Shown: positions 26,810-35,046 of the stretch, piece after piece
How positions within the stretch are numbered: position 1 is the first letter of the stretch
How the letters are laid out: every line of letters begins with the position of its first letter
From: Virgibacillus sp. 7505
GTDB lineage: Bacteria > Bacillota > Bacilli > Bacillales > Amphibacillaceae
Direction of reading: 5' to 3'
DNA: 64,000 bases
Assembly: GCF_002272135.1 (NCBI RefSeq)
Contig: NZ_NPBF01000018.1
Span: 248,001 to 312,000, forward strand
The notes under the pieces: generated by a model
The model's input: only the letters and a program-made list of their open reading frames with translations
Databases searched by the model: none
What the model was told of the DNA's origin: nothing
Made by a program: the position numbers and the translations under genes

Positions 26810-27695
26810 AATTTGCCAGCTGGTCAGCAGCACGCAATAAACGGCTTAGCTTTGTCAGTTCAAATTCCTCAAGCATGGCCTGTTTCTGCTTCTCATCTAC
26901 GGACCAAACAGCATCTTCAAGTTCACAGCTGATGGGAACCTCGCAATGGATAGCAGCAAGCTTCCTGCTCAAATGCAGGTTATCCAAATCAGATTCGATT
27001 TTCTTCCGTACTCCTGCTGGAAGTTCCTCCAGGTTCTCAAGCAGCTTATCGATATTTTCATATTGAGTCAGCAGTTTGATAGCAGTCTTTTCACCAATAC
27101 CCTTGACTCCAGGATAGTTATCGGAGCTATCCCCCATCAAACCTTTCATATCGATGATCTGCGCTGGTGTCAGTCCCTTTTGTTCGAAAAAGCTTGTTTC
27201 CTGGAATATTTCGTAGTTGCCTTCACCTTTTCGCATAATCGCAACATCGATATTCGGCCGGACGAGCTGCAGCATATCCTGATCACCCGTAAGAACGGTA
27301 ACCTGATGTCCTTCTGCCGCATAAAGGCTGGCCAATGTACCGATGCAGTCATCTGCTTCATAGTTTTTCAATCCGATATTCGGGATACCATATCCAGCTG
27401 CAACCTGCTTCACTGCTTCAAATTGTGGAATCAGTTCAACAGGCGGTGCCTCACGATTCCCTTTGTACGTATCCAGCATTTCGCTGCGGAATGTCTTTGA
27501 ACCCATATCCCAGCAAGCAGCAACATGTGTCGGTTCAAAATGTTCGACAGCAGCAGCCAAATGACGGATAAAGCCATGCAAGCCATTTGTCGGCATACCT
27601 TTTGAATTGATCATAAAATAATTTCGGTAAGCAGTAGCATGAAATGCGCGGAACAAAATCGCCATGCCATCTATTAGTAAAATATGATTTTTCAT
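26808..27695 (-). CDS. 5'-3' exonuclease (YpcP family)
   Basis: This 295-residue nuclease is related to the N-terminal exonuclease domain of DNA polymerase I. It shows LLIDGMAILFRAFHA, AADDCIGT-type acidic metal ligands (NYEADDCIGTLA near residue 120), LTGDQDMLQLV, and the helix-hairpin-helix region DNYPGVKGIGEKTA near residue 193. The B. subtilis homologue YpcP has the same length and backs up Pol I in RNA primer removal. The start is placed at the ATG at 27695. A GTG four codons earlier lies only three bases after AAGGAG, and the ATG is 15 bases from it, so the exact start is uncertain. Confidence 0.9.
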   Translation of the reverse strand: MKNHILLIDGMAILFRAFHATAYRNYFMINSKGMPTNGLHGFIRHLAAAVEHFEPTHVAACWDMGSKTFRSEMLDTYKGNREAPPVELIPQFEAVKQVAAGYGIPNIGLKNYEADDCIGTLASLYAAEGHQVTVLTGDQDMLQLVRPNIDVAIMRKGEGNYEIFQETSFFEQKGLTPAQIIDMKGLMGDSSDNYPGVKGIGEKTAIKLLTQYENIDKLLENLEELPAGVRKKIESDLDNLHLSRKLAAIHCEVPISCELEDAVWSVDEKQKQAMLEEFELTKLSRLLRAADQLAN

Positions 27696-27736
27696 AACAA
27701 GTTTCACTGTCTCCTTTTTTCTTTCATCCTTATAGT

Positions 27737-27765
27737 TTAACATACTAGTACAAGTTTTATATATA
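27737..27765 (+). promoter_or_regulatory. Promoter of msrA
   Basis: TTAACA (27737-27742) and TATATA (27760-27765) are separated by 17 bases, about 40 bases upstream of the msrA start. Confidence 0.65.
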
Positions 27766-27807
27766 GGGTAAAATAAGTCATATTGCACCAGGGAGGAGCT
27801 ATTAACT

Positions 27808-28338
27808 ATGACAACAAACTTTGCCAAAGCTACATTCGCAGGAGGATGCTTCTGGTGTATGGTGAAGCCTTTTGATCAATGGGATGGTGTCGAATCCGTC
27901 ATCTCCGGTTATACAGGCGGACACGTCGAAAATCCGACATACGAACAAGTGAAAACAGGTACGACAGGACATTATGAAGCTGTTGAAATTACGTATGATC
28001 CTACAAAAATAACATATCAACAAATACTGGACCTATATTGGCCGCAAATCGACCCTACCGATGCAGGCGGACAGTTCCAAGATCGCGGTGACCAATACCG
28101 TACAGCTATCTTCTATCACGATGACGTACAGGAAGAACTAGCCCAATTCTCGAAGAAAGCACTTGAAGAAAGCGGCAAGTTCAAGCAGCCGATCGTAACG
28201 GAAATTTTGCCGGCAGCTGTTTTCTACCCTGCTGAGGACTATCATCAGGACTTCTATAAGAAAGAAAAAGAAGCTTACGAGGAAGACCGTGCTAAATCCG
28301 GACGTGATGAATTCATAGAGGAACATTGGAACAAATAA
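27808..28338 (+). CDS. msrA: Peptide methionine-S-sulfoxide reductase
   Basis: This 176-residue enzyme repairs S-epimers of methionine sulfoxide in proteins. The GCFWC signature holds the catalytic Cys14. The conserved [15 protein letters not shown] and [12 protein letters not shown] segments follow. There is no C-terminal recycling cysteine cluster, so the internal Cys17 or an external thiol probably completes the cycle. MsrB is neither fused nor adjacent. The ATG follows GGGAGGAG. It is monocistronic with its own promoter and terminator. Confidence 0.95.
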   Translation: MTTNFAKATFAGGCFWCMVKPFDQWDGVESVISGYTGGHVENPTYEQVKTGTTGHYEAVEITYDPTKITYQQILDLYWPQIDPTDAGGQFQDRGDQYRTAIFYHDDVQEELAQFSKKALEESGKFKQPIVTEILPAAVFYPAEDYHQDFYKKEKEAYEEDRAKSGRDEFIEEHWNK

Positions 28339-28366
28339 AAGGAGCGAGTTATTCGCTCCTTGTTTA
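28339..28366 (+). terminator. Terminator of msrA
   Basis: The stem AAGGAGCGA/TCGCTCCTT with a 5-nt loop is followed by GTTT, directly after the stop codon. Confidence 0.75.
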
Positions 28367-28377
28367 AAACAATTAGT

Positions 28378-29381
28378 TTACATAATAATATTATGGTCTA
28401 CCTCTTGTTTTATAAGTTCATATGATTTCCATTTGGCTTCTTTATCGTAGATATTTGTAATCAACATGAACTCATCTGCCTCATATTGCTTTTTAAGCCT
28501 TTCAAGTTCCTTCCTTACCTTTTCTGGAGTTCCGATGACACAACGCTTGCGGTTTTGCTGGATTGTTTCTTTATCCTCTTCTGTCAGCTGGCGTTTGTTA
28601 ATGAGTTCCGGAGATGGTACTTGTGTATCTCGTCCTTTTCCGACACTCAGCAGCCAATGATCCTGACTCTCGGCTAACTGTCCGCCTTTTCTTCTGTTTC
28701 AGCACATACGACAAATATACAAACGATGCCATATGGCTTTTCCCTCGTGACAGACGGACGGAATGCTTCCTTATATACAGGCATAGCATTCGGTTTAGCA
28801 GGACTGATGAAATGGCCGAACACATAGCCGATACCCAATTCACCTGCTCGCTTGGCACTTCCCTCTGACAAACCAAGCACCCATAATGGTGCCGGCTCGC
28901 TGACACGCGGGGAAGCTTTTACCGAACGATAAGGATGCTCGCGTGGGAGGGCATTATAAAGGAAACCTTGCAGCTCCGCAAGCTTTCTCGGGAATTCGCC
29001 CATCCCGCTTTCTGCTCCGTCTGCTAAAGCACTCCGGGTCTGTTCCGTTCCGCCAGGCGAACGCCCAACTCCAAGATCCACTCGACCTGGAAAAAGTCCA
29101 GCTATTGTATGAAATGTTTCCGCCACTTTCAGTGGGCTGTACTGCGGCAGCAGCACGCCGCCTGTCCCTACTTTTATTGTATTTGTCGCACTGGCAATCC
29201 TCGTAGCCATGATTTCAGGTGCGACGCTCACTAAACCATTTGTATTATGATGCTCCGCAAACCAGTATCGCTCATAACCTAATCTTTCAGCATGCAGAGC
29301 CAATTCCACGCTTTCCTGCAATGCCTCCTCAGGCGTTGAACCTCTCCTGATCGGTGCCTGATCTAGTACGCTAAGCTTCAT
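28378..29381 (-). pseudogene. LLM-class flavin-dependent monooxygenase, frameshifted
   Basis: The first 235 codons encode a luciferase-like flavin monooxygenase (YceB-type; MKLSVLDQAPIRRG start, WFAEHHN and GRVDLGVGRSPGG motifs) and stop at TAG (28674-28676) after the segment CAETEEKADS. In the next frame translation continues without a break from LAESQDHWLLSVG to a TAA at 28378, giving about 99 more residues that complete a normal C-terminus (including CVIGTPEKVRKELERLKK). A single missing base near 28676-28679 explains both. Total length would be about 334, as in the family. It is either a recent pseudogene, a sequencing error, or (less likely) programmed frameshifting; no slippery run is obvious at the junction. 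Confidence 0.88.
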
Positions 29382-29524
29382 GCGCCCACCTCTTCTCTGC
29401 TCTTCTTCTATTTATTTTAGGGAAAGTGATGGGAAGCATACAAGATATTCGCTCAGTAACGCAAAAATACTTTTGGGGTAGCGTCAGGAAATGCGAATTT
29501 ACCGCGATAAGGAAATTCCAAATT

Positions 29525-29560
29525 AAAAAGCTCAACTTCTCTACAAATCAAATAAGAAAA
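29525..29560 (-). terminator. Probable terminator of the DJ-1/PfpI gene
   Basis: A 10-bp stem AAAAGCTCAA/TTGAGCTTTT has a long loop and lies about 20 bases past the stop codon on the minus strand. The remaining gap up to the monooxygenase start shows nothing else. Confidence 0.55.
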
Positions 29561-29578
29561 TTGAGCTTTTCAGTTACT

Positions 29579-30211
29579 TCATTTATTTATTGAATTCATT
29601 AACTGGAAGAAGTATTCAGGATTATGAGTCTTATTTAGGTTATACCATGAATGTAATGTATCTGATGCAAATACATCTATTATTTTCAGTACCTCCATTG
29701 CAAACTCCAGAGGAGCAGTTCCTGATGCAGTAACTAAATTCGCATCAGATACCGCAGATCCCAACTCATAGAGCTTTTCTCCTTTATAGTTAGGACATAC
29801 CATTTTAGTATATTCTAAGTTATTACTTGTATGCTTTCTAGTATCTAGGTATCCCATATTCGCGAGGCCCTCAGTTGCACCACAAATTGCAGCAACAATA
29901 GTGCCAAGCTTCAAAGCTTGGCCAATTCTTTCCAAGATAGGTTGATGAGTTTTTTCACTCCAAGTAGTACCTCCTGGTAAAATTAAAAGATCTTTACTCT
30001 CAAAAGTGCATTCATCAAGGGAAATATCTGGTTTTATGCTCAGTCCTCCCATAGTAGTAATCATTTCCTTATTAGCTCCCACTGTCATTACTTTAAGAGG
30101 CGCTAAATCTTTTCTGAAATATCTTCCTGAGTTTAGTTCAGCAATTAAATATCCATATTCCCAGTCCGACATGGTATTAAATACATATAGAAAAACTTTT
30201 TTTGTTTGCAT
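29579..30211 (-). CDS. DJ-1/PfpI family protein (class I glutamine amidotransferase-like)
   Basis: This 210-residue protein of the DJ-1/PfpI superfamily carries the nucleophile elbow AAICGATEG with the conserved cysteine near residue 105 and a LLILPGGTTW strand before it. Members act as chaperones, glyoxalases or amidotransferases, and which applies here cannot be told. The start is the ATG at 30211, with TGGAGAG six bases upstream. It lies downstream of the WYL regulator on the same strand, separated by a hairpin, and is a natural candidate target of that regulator. This stretch is more AT-rich than the gltAB region. Confidence 0.85.
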   Translation of the reverse strand: MQTKKVFLYVFNTMSDWEYGYLIAELNSGRYFRKDLAPLKVMTVGANKEMITTMGGLSIKPDISLDECTFESKDLLILPGGTTWSEKTHQPILERIGQALKLGTIVAAICGATEGLANMGYLDTRKHTSNNLEYTKMVCPNYKGEKLYELGSAVSDANLVTASGTAPLEFAMEVLKIIDVFASDTLHSWYNLNKTHNPEYFFQLMNSINK

Positions 30212-30253
30212 CCCATACTCTCCAATCACAATTGATACAGCTATTATAATAAA

Positions 30254-30282
30254 ACTACCCTGACAGTTAGCGTCAGGGTAGT
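30254..30282 (-). terminator. Hairpin between the WYL regulator and the DJ-1 gene
   Basis: An 11-bp stem ACTACCCTGAC/GTCAGGGTAGT with a 7-nt loop is followed on the minus strand by TTTTATTAT. It separates the two same-strand genes, so transcription of the DJ-1 gene needs read-through or its own promoter. Confidence 0.75.
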
Positions 30283-30283
30283 A

Positions 30284-31246
30284 TCATACTTGATGAAATT
30301 TTATTAATTCCGACAGAACTTCAATTAGTCTTTTCTTAAGACTTATAGGCTCCATAACTTTAATAGATTTATTGTACGGTAAAAGTAAATAAGGTATATA
30401 TGTATGTATCAAATCTTTTTCAAGAAAAAATACTGCTTTATTTGAAGTCCGTTCTTGTAAATAATGTCCTAAAAACCAATGTTGGCAAATATCATCCAAT
30501 ACACTTTTTTCCCCGTTAATAACCAAAGAAATAATCCCCTCCTTATCTTCTATAGTTGGAAGAAGATTTTTCATAAAAAAGTCACGTGCCGAGAAATTTT
30601 CTGGCTGATTAAAGTTATTTTCGGTTCGCATTAGATTTTCAATTCGATCTACTCTAAAACTACGAATTTCATTCCTAAGATGACAAAATCCAATCACATA
30701 CCACTTATTATTCCAATAGATAATTCTGTACGGATCGACTAATCTATGATTTAATTGCTTTTCGCCACTTTTATGGTAAAGAATTTTTACTGAATACCCG
30801 TCAGTTAAGGCCTGCTCCAACTCCTTCAATAAAGATTCCATAGAGAGAGAGCTTAATCGGCTTATTACTTCAAGACTAGTTAAATGTTGGTTTATCTTTG
30901 TTTCCTGCTCTTGATTAGAGTATTTACTTAGTTTTGAAATGGCCCTATTTAGTGCTTCACCTCCATAGTATCCGGCTTCTTCTGCAAAAACAGCAGCGTG
31001 AAATAGTGAAGTTTGCTCCTCAAAATCAAAATAAAGAGGCGCCTCAATAAAATTGTTCAATAAAGTGTATCCCCCGTTATGTCCTGGTTCTGAAATTATA
31101 GGTACGCCACTTGTAGATAATGTGTCAATATAACGATACACGCTCCTTATATTCATCTCTAACTTTTCTGAGATTTGTTTTGCTGTAATTTTTTCACCTG
31201 AACGAAGCATCCATAGAATTGCTAACATATTGTCAATTTTAGGCAT
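30284..31246 (-). CDS. HTH and WYL-domain transcriptional regulator
   Basis: This 320-residue regulator has an N-terminal HTH-11 winged helix (about residues 5-60; TAKQISEKLEMNIRSVYRYIDTL) and a WYL domain (about 140-230; YRIIYWNNKWYVIGF) followed by a C-terminal WCX-type extension. WYL proteins sense small molecules or nucleic acids and control stress, defence or metabolic genes. It resembles YobV-type regulators of Bacillus. The following DJ-1/PfpI gene is the likely partner; no phage-defence genes are adjacent. Confidence 0.85.
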   Translation of the reverse strand: MPKIDNMLAILWMLRSGEKITAKQISEKLEMNIRSVYRYIDTLSTSGVPIISEPGHNGGYTLLNNFIEAPLYFDFEEQTSLFHAAVFAEEAGYYGGEALNRAISKLSKYSNQEQETKINQHLTSLEVISRLSSLSMESLLKELEQALTDGYSVKILYHKSGEKQLNHRLVDPYRIIYWNNKWYVIGFCHLRNEIRSFRVDRIENLMRTENNFNQPENFSARDFFMKNLLPTIEDKEGIISLVINGEKSVLDDICQHWFLGHYLQERTSNKAVFFLEKDLIHTYIPYLLLPYNKSIKVMEPISLKKRLIEVLSELIKFHQV

Positions 31247-31304
31247 ATGATTCCACCTGTCTATGAAATTTAGTTTCTTTATTTCCGATTTTTGGTATAA
31301 CTCA

Positions 31305-31412
31305 TCAACTGTTCCTTGCCGTTAGCTTTCTATAAAAGGTAGCCCTAGCCACATTTGTAATTTCACATATTTGATTTACAGTCATATCTCCCTCTTGCCA
31401 AATCATGGAATG
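31305..31412 (-). pseudogene. Decayed C-terminal tail of a serine recombinase (resolvase/invertase)
   Basis: A minus-strand frame reading MTVNQICEITNVARATFYRK ends at a TGA (31305-31307). This is the typical C-terminal helix-turn-helix of resolvases and DNA invertases. The frame runs on upstream into the 3' end of the GNAT gene without any catalytic domain and has no ribosome-binding site. It is a remnant left by a lost mobile element. Confidence 0.7.
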
Positions 31413-31420
31413 GAATTGAC

Positions 31421-31972
31421 TTACTCTACTATTTTTCGTTCTAAAGTATCCTCTAACAAGGACCAGGCTTCATGACAGCTCGGTCCTGTTATATAGGGTC
31501 TAAATCCATAATTCAAGTACATATTAACCGCTTGGTAACTTGTTGTTTGCGAAGTAAGGTAGGCCTTTGAATGATAGTTGGCCAAGATATTCATAGCTGC
31601 ACTTAGTAAAGGTTTGGATAGTTTTTTTCCTTGGTATGCAGGAAGAATTCCCACCCAATGAATTCTCCCTAATACTTCTCCATCGTCCTTTAAGTTGCCA
31701 TACCATGCCGTTGTTGTTCCAATCACTTCTCCATGCTCATTCTCGATGAACACACATCTATTCATCATTTCATTAATATATGGTCCAAATTCTTTATGAA
31801 AGTGCTCTAGTGCAGAGTCTTGATTTTCAAATTCATCTACACTTGCTTCCACACGTGCCCAATGATGCTCGTCACCTTTCTCAAATAATCTAATACGAAA
31901 TCCATCTGGAAGCGCGTACTGCGGGATATCCACCAAATCTTCTCTCACCATACGAAGTGAAATTCTCTTCAT
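31421..31972 (-). CDS. GNAT family N-acetyltransferase
   Basis: This 183-residue acetyltransferase has the acetyl-CoA binding motif A visible in WVGILPAYQGKKLSKPLLSAA (about residue 108) and a motif B-like YLTSQTTSYQAVNMYLNYGF after it. The N-terminal half is acidic and helical. The substrate is not predictable. The ATG has AAAGGAG about nine bases upstream. Its 3' end directly abuts a recombinase remnant and its upstream region holds decayed sequence, so the gene may have been acquired with a mobile element. Confidence 0.82.
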   Translation of the reverse strand: MKRISLRMVREDLVDIPQYALPDGFRIRLFEKGDEHHWARVEASVDEFENQDSALEHFHKEFGPYINEMMNRCVFIENEHGEVIGTTTAWYGNLKDDGEVLGRIHWVGILPAYQGKKLSKPLLSAAMNILANYHSKAYLTSQTTSYQAVNMYLNYGFRPYITGPSCHEAWSLLEDTLERKIVE

Positions 31973-32277
31973 TTAAGTCAGCTCCTTTTATAATTCTATT
32001 TTTTGTCCATCTAGTCTTAAGTCTGCAGCGGTTCCTTTCACTAATTCATTCATGTATTCCATAATAGAAGTGCTTAATCTCGAACCATTTTTCTATAAAT
32101 TTATCTGTAGATGCATTTCTATTACCTGATCCAGTAACTATTGCGCTCCCCCTCCGTTTGTATTCGCTTTCAATTTTACCTCTCCAGTAAAATTGGAGCA
32201 TAATTCCATTAGTTTTACTGGTTTTATAAAATAATGATAGAAGCAGCTAATAATTAAGTATCTCAACGCAAAAAGCT
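31973..32277. other. AT-rich gap with a short decayed coding stretch
   Basis: About 300 bases without an intact gene. On the minus strand a short frame, including codons from an ATG at 32062 (MEYMNELVKGTAADLRLDG...) to a TAA at 31988, looks protein-like but has no ribosome-binding site and follows a stop, so it is probably a gene remnant. The GNAT ribosome-binding site overlaps its stop codon. Nothing else was recognised. Confidence 0.4.
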
Positions 32278-33240
32278 TCATTCACACACTACTACCTGCC
32301 TGGAAAACAATGCCTTCAATCCCTTATTAGCAACACATCGATCCATGATCGTAAAGCCTGCTTTCAAAATCATCTCGTCCATATCTTCAATAGTTAGAAT
32401 GACCACTCTGTCGGCAATCCTTCTGGCATGCTTAATGATGGTGTACTGTTCTTCCGCTGTTGCACGGGAATAAAGATTATATGGCATATCAATAATCGCG
32501 ACGTCATAGTGCCCTTCTTGCTCGGCAATATCTTGAACTGCCACTTCCCCATGATAGTCAAAGTGGGCAATATTTTCCCGAGCTCCCTTAACCGCAAGAG
32601 GATTGCGATCCGCTCCAGTTATGGTTATCCCCATCGAGAGTGCTTCCACCAGGACTGTGCCGATTCCACAGCAAGGATCGATCACACTAACATCTGCCGG
32701 GTCTGGAACTGCAATATTCACAACCGCTCTGGCTAGACGTGTACTTAGAGCTGTCGAGTACTCCTGCGGCTTTTTAGCATGATGCAGCCAGACTGATTCA
32801 CTCTCGGCATAACTGCCGAAATACCAGCGTCCTTCAAAAGGAATAATTCCAAACAGAACATCAGGGTTTCGCATTTCTGCCTTGCCCATGATATTCCACC
32901 CGACTTTCTTCTCGATTGCCCGCTGTTCTTCAAATTCTATTTTCCGGTCGCTAGGCAGGTCATTTACTTTAATATAAAGCACCTTGAACGTCTTATTACC
33001 AAGCTCTATCTGGTTTACTCGTTTGCTGATCTCTTCAACTGAATCCCCAGAATAAAGAATGGTAAGTCTTCCTTTAATAAACGGACTTCTGCTTGGTTCA
33101 ATCATAGTTGTACTTTTGATAAGATTGTCTGATTCTTGTCCAAAAAGCTCTCTTTGCTCTAGTCTGCAGAGTGAACCTTCCTCCAGACCCTTTGTATATA
33201 CATATAAATATTCATTTGTTTCGATACTTCGATTTTCCAT
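32278..33240 (-). CDS. TRM11-like SAM-dependent RNA methyltransferase
   Basis: This 320-residue Rossmann-fold methyltransferase has motif I as IDPCCGIGTVLVEAL (near residue 190), the acidic strand GADRNPLAV, and the catalytic motif IV as DMPYN (near 250), the N/D-PPY form of amino-methylases. The N-terminal half probably binds the RNA substrate (THUMP-like, not clearly recognisable). Relatives methylate a guanosine of tRNA or rRNA, and the target here is unknown. The ATG has AAAGAAAGG eight bases upstream. It is monocistronic and divergent from the cystathionine-lyase-like gene across 134 bp. Confidence 0.8.
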   Translation of the reverse strand: MENRSIETNEYLYVYTKGLEEGSLCRLEQRELFGQESDNLIKSTTMIEPSRSPFIKGRLTILYSGDSVEEISKRVNQIELGNKTFKVLYIKVNDLPSDRKIEFEEQRAIEKKVGWNIMGKAEMRNPDVLFGIIPFEGRWYFGSYAESESVWLHHAKKPQEYSTALSTRLARAVVNIAVPDPADVSVIDPCCGIGTVLVEALSMGITITGADRNPLAVKGARENIAHFDYHGEVAVQDIAEQEGHYDVAIIDMPYNLYSRATAEEQYTIIKHARRIADRVVILTIEDMDEMILKAGFTIMDRCVANKGLKALFSRQVVVCE

Positions 33241-33374
33241 GCTTTAAGCCTTTCTTTAAGCCTGTATTCTTGTTAAAAACCCATTATACCAAAAGAAAAG
33301 GAATCAACTTAAAAAGTATGAAAAATAATAAAATCCACATAATGAAAACTAGACAAACTCTAGGAGAGTAATCA

Positions 33375-34547
33375 ATGGCAAATAATGAGGAAAGATTGAA
33401 GGATATCGAAATATGCATGCATTATGGCGAGGACCCGGAAATCTATAATGGTGCAGTTATTCCACCGACATTTGGTAACACCCTGTTCGTTTACCCGACC
33501 TTTGAAGAATTGGGAAACGCAGTGTCGAGGGAACAAGATCATTTTGTTTATACACGTGGAACTAACCCTACCGTGCATATAGCAGAGCGGAAACTAGCTG
33601 AACTGGAACGCGGTGAAGCTTGTAAATGCTTAGCATCGGGAATGGCTGCCATTAGTGCTGCATTACTTAACAGTCTTAAAAGCGGTGATCATGTATTGTG
33701 TATCAGCAATGTCTACTTCTCTTCTATGGATTTCCTTACATATATGGAAAAGTTCAATGTATCGCACTCTGTTATATATTCCACAGACATTGCCGCCATT
33801 GAACAAGCATTGCTGCCTACTACAAAAGTAATCTATTTAGAATGCCCGACTGATCATAATTTCAGGCTGGTTGATTTAAAGGCGCTTGCCAGCTTGGCCA
33901 AAAACAAAGGAATTCGAACGATTATTGACAACACCTGGGCAACACCGCTCTTTCAAAAACCTTTAACACACGGCATTGACATCGTAGTACATTCGACATC
34001 GAAGTATTTAGGTGGACACAGCGATTTAATGGGAGGAGCCGTTATATCGAATAAGCAGATTATAAGTAAACTGTTCACCGATGAATTTATTTTATTTGGA
34101 GGAATAATGCCTCCTCAAGAAGCTTCCCAGCTGTTACGCAGCCTGCGAACTTTACCGATACGAATGGCAACACATGAAGCAAATGCGCTCAAAGTAGCGA
34201 AGTTCTTAGAATCTCATTCAGCTGTTGAGGCAGTTCATTATCCTGGACTGCCATCACACCCAGACTATGAATTGGGACAAAGACAACTAACAGGATACTC
34301 TGGATTATTAAGCTTTACGCTTAAGAATGCTACCTATGAGACGGTGAAAGAGGTTATAAATAAAGCAAAAGTATTCCAAATTGGCGTATCATGGGGTTCC
34401 TTTGAGAGCTTGATCATGTCTCCTAACTACGGAAATAATGCTGAACAGCTGAAAAAGGAGCATACCAGCACAGGGCTTATCCGGATATCTGTTGGGCAAG
34501 GCGATGCGGATGAGCTAATACAGGATTTGAAGCAAGCATTGGAATGA
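33375..34547 (+). CDS. Cys/Met metabolism PLP-dependent enzyme (cystathionine lyase or synthase-like)
   Basis: This 390-residue enzyme belongs to the cystathionine beta-lyase/gamma-synthase/methionine gamma-lyase family. The PLP lysine is in HSTSKYLGGHSD (near residue 205), preceded by the DNTWATP aspartate motif. YTRGTNPT, the phosphate-binding segment, is near residue 60, and SGMAA near 89. The SLI-MSPNYG segment near the C-terminus deviates from the usual SLxxHP form of typical gamma-lyases, so the exact reaction (beta-lyase, gamma-lyase or another) stays open. The ATG follows AGGAGAG. It is monocistronic; no S-box lies upstream. Confidence 0.85.
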   Translation: MANNEERLKDIEICMHYGEDPEIYNGAVIPPTFGNTLFVYPTFEELGNAVSREQDHFVYTRGTNPTVHIAERKLAELERGEACKCLASGMAAISAALLNSLKSGDHVLCISNVYFSSMDFLTYMEKFNVSHSVIYSTDIAAIEQALLPTTKVIYLECPTDHNFRLVDLKALASLAKNKGIRTIIDNTWATPLFQKPLTHGIDIVVHSTSKYLGGHSDLMGGAVISNKQIISKLFTDEFILFGGIMPPQEASQLLRSLRTLPIRMATHEANALKVAKFLESHSAVEAVHYPGLPSHPDYELGQRQLTGYSGLLSFTLKNATYETVKEVINKAKVFQIGVSWGSFESLIMSPNYGNNAEQLKKEHTSTGLIRISVGQGDADELIQDLKQALE

Positions 34548-34744
34548 ACAGCAGCCAATCCTAGTGTAGCTTGTATGTGTAATCTTCAGTGATCTGGTGA
34601 TAAGTTGAATAATAGTATATTATTCAATGTATTCTTTTAATCATTTAGCATAGTTTAACTTCAAGTTCTCATTTCCGTTCGTTTCATACTTTGTGAGGGG
34701 ATCAAACATAAGCATGTGAGGTATAATGGAATTTTCAAAAATAG

Positions 34745-34984
34745 CGCAATCATTGCTGTTATCGACGATTCGTATACCTTTGGTAATATAGGGTTTTGGA
34801 GTATGAGTAATGGAATCGTTGTTATCGTTTGCTCTATCATCGATAATAAAAGATTATTACTGGCGGATGCTTACTAATCCTTACTACTGCAACTGGAGTA
34901 TATGCTTTTGCCGGACTATATTTAATACCAGGTACCATGGCTTTAGTAGCTGGTATCCATTTGTTAAGCAAAAGAAGTAGTTGA
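34745..34984 (+). pseudogene. Frameshifted small membrane protein (DUF4064-like)
   Basis: One frame reads a hydrophobic stretch (MSNGIVVIVCSIIDNKRLLLADAY) and stops at about 34876. The next frame continues CLLILTTATGVYAFAGLY, then IPGTMALVAGIHLLSKRSS to a TGA at 34982-34984. Together they form a two-or-more-helix membrane protein of the DUF4064 pattern, broken by one frameshift near 34867 and without a clear start. The rest of the 500-bp gap (34548-34740) shows no gene. Confidence 0.6.
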
Positions 34985-34994
34985 TAAAAGGATT

Positions 34995-35024
34995 AAAAAG
35001 GCCAAGTCTACAATAGACTTGGCC
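34995..35024 (-). terminator. Terminator of the xylFGH-xylAB operon
   Basis: An 11-bp stem GGCCAAGTCTA/TAGACTTGGCC with a 3-nt loop is followed by five T on the minus strand, about 20 bases past the xylB stop. Confidence 0.9.
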
Positions 35025-35046
35025 AATACACGTTAGAGAAGTCCAG

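Noticed and set aside
28674-28680. Programmed frameshift in the luciferase-like gene
   Set aside because: No slippery heptamer, internal Shine-Dalgarno element or downstream structure is evident at the junction; a single lost base is simpler.
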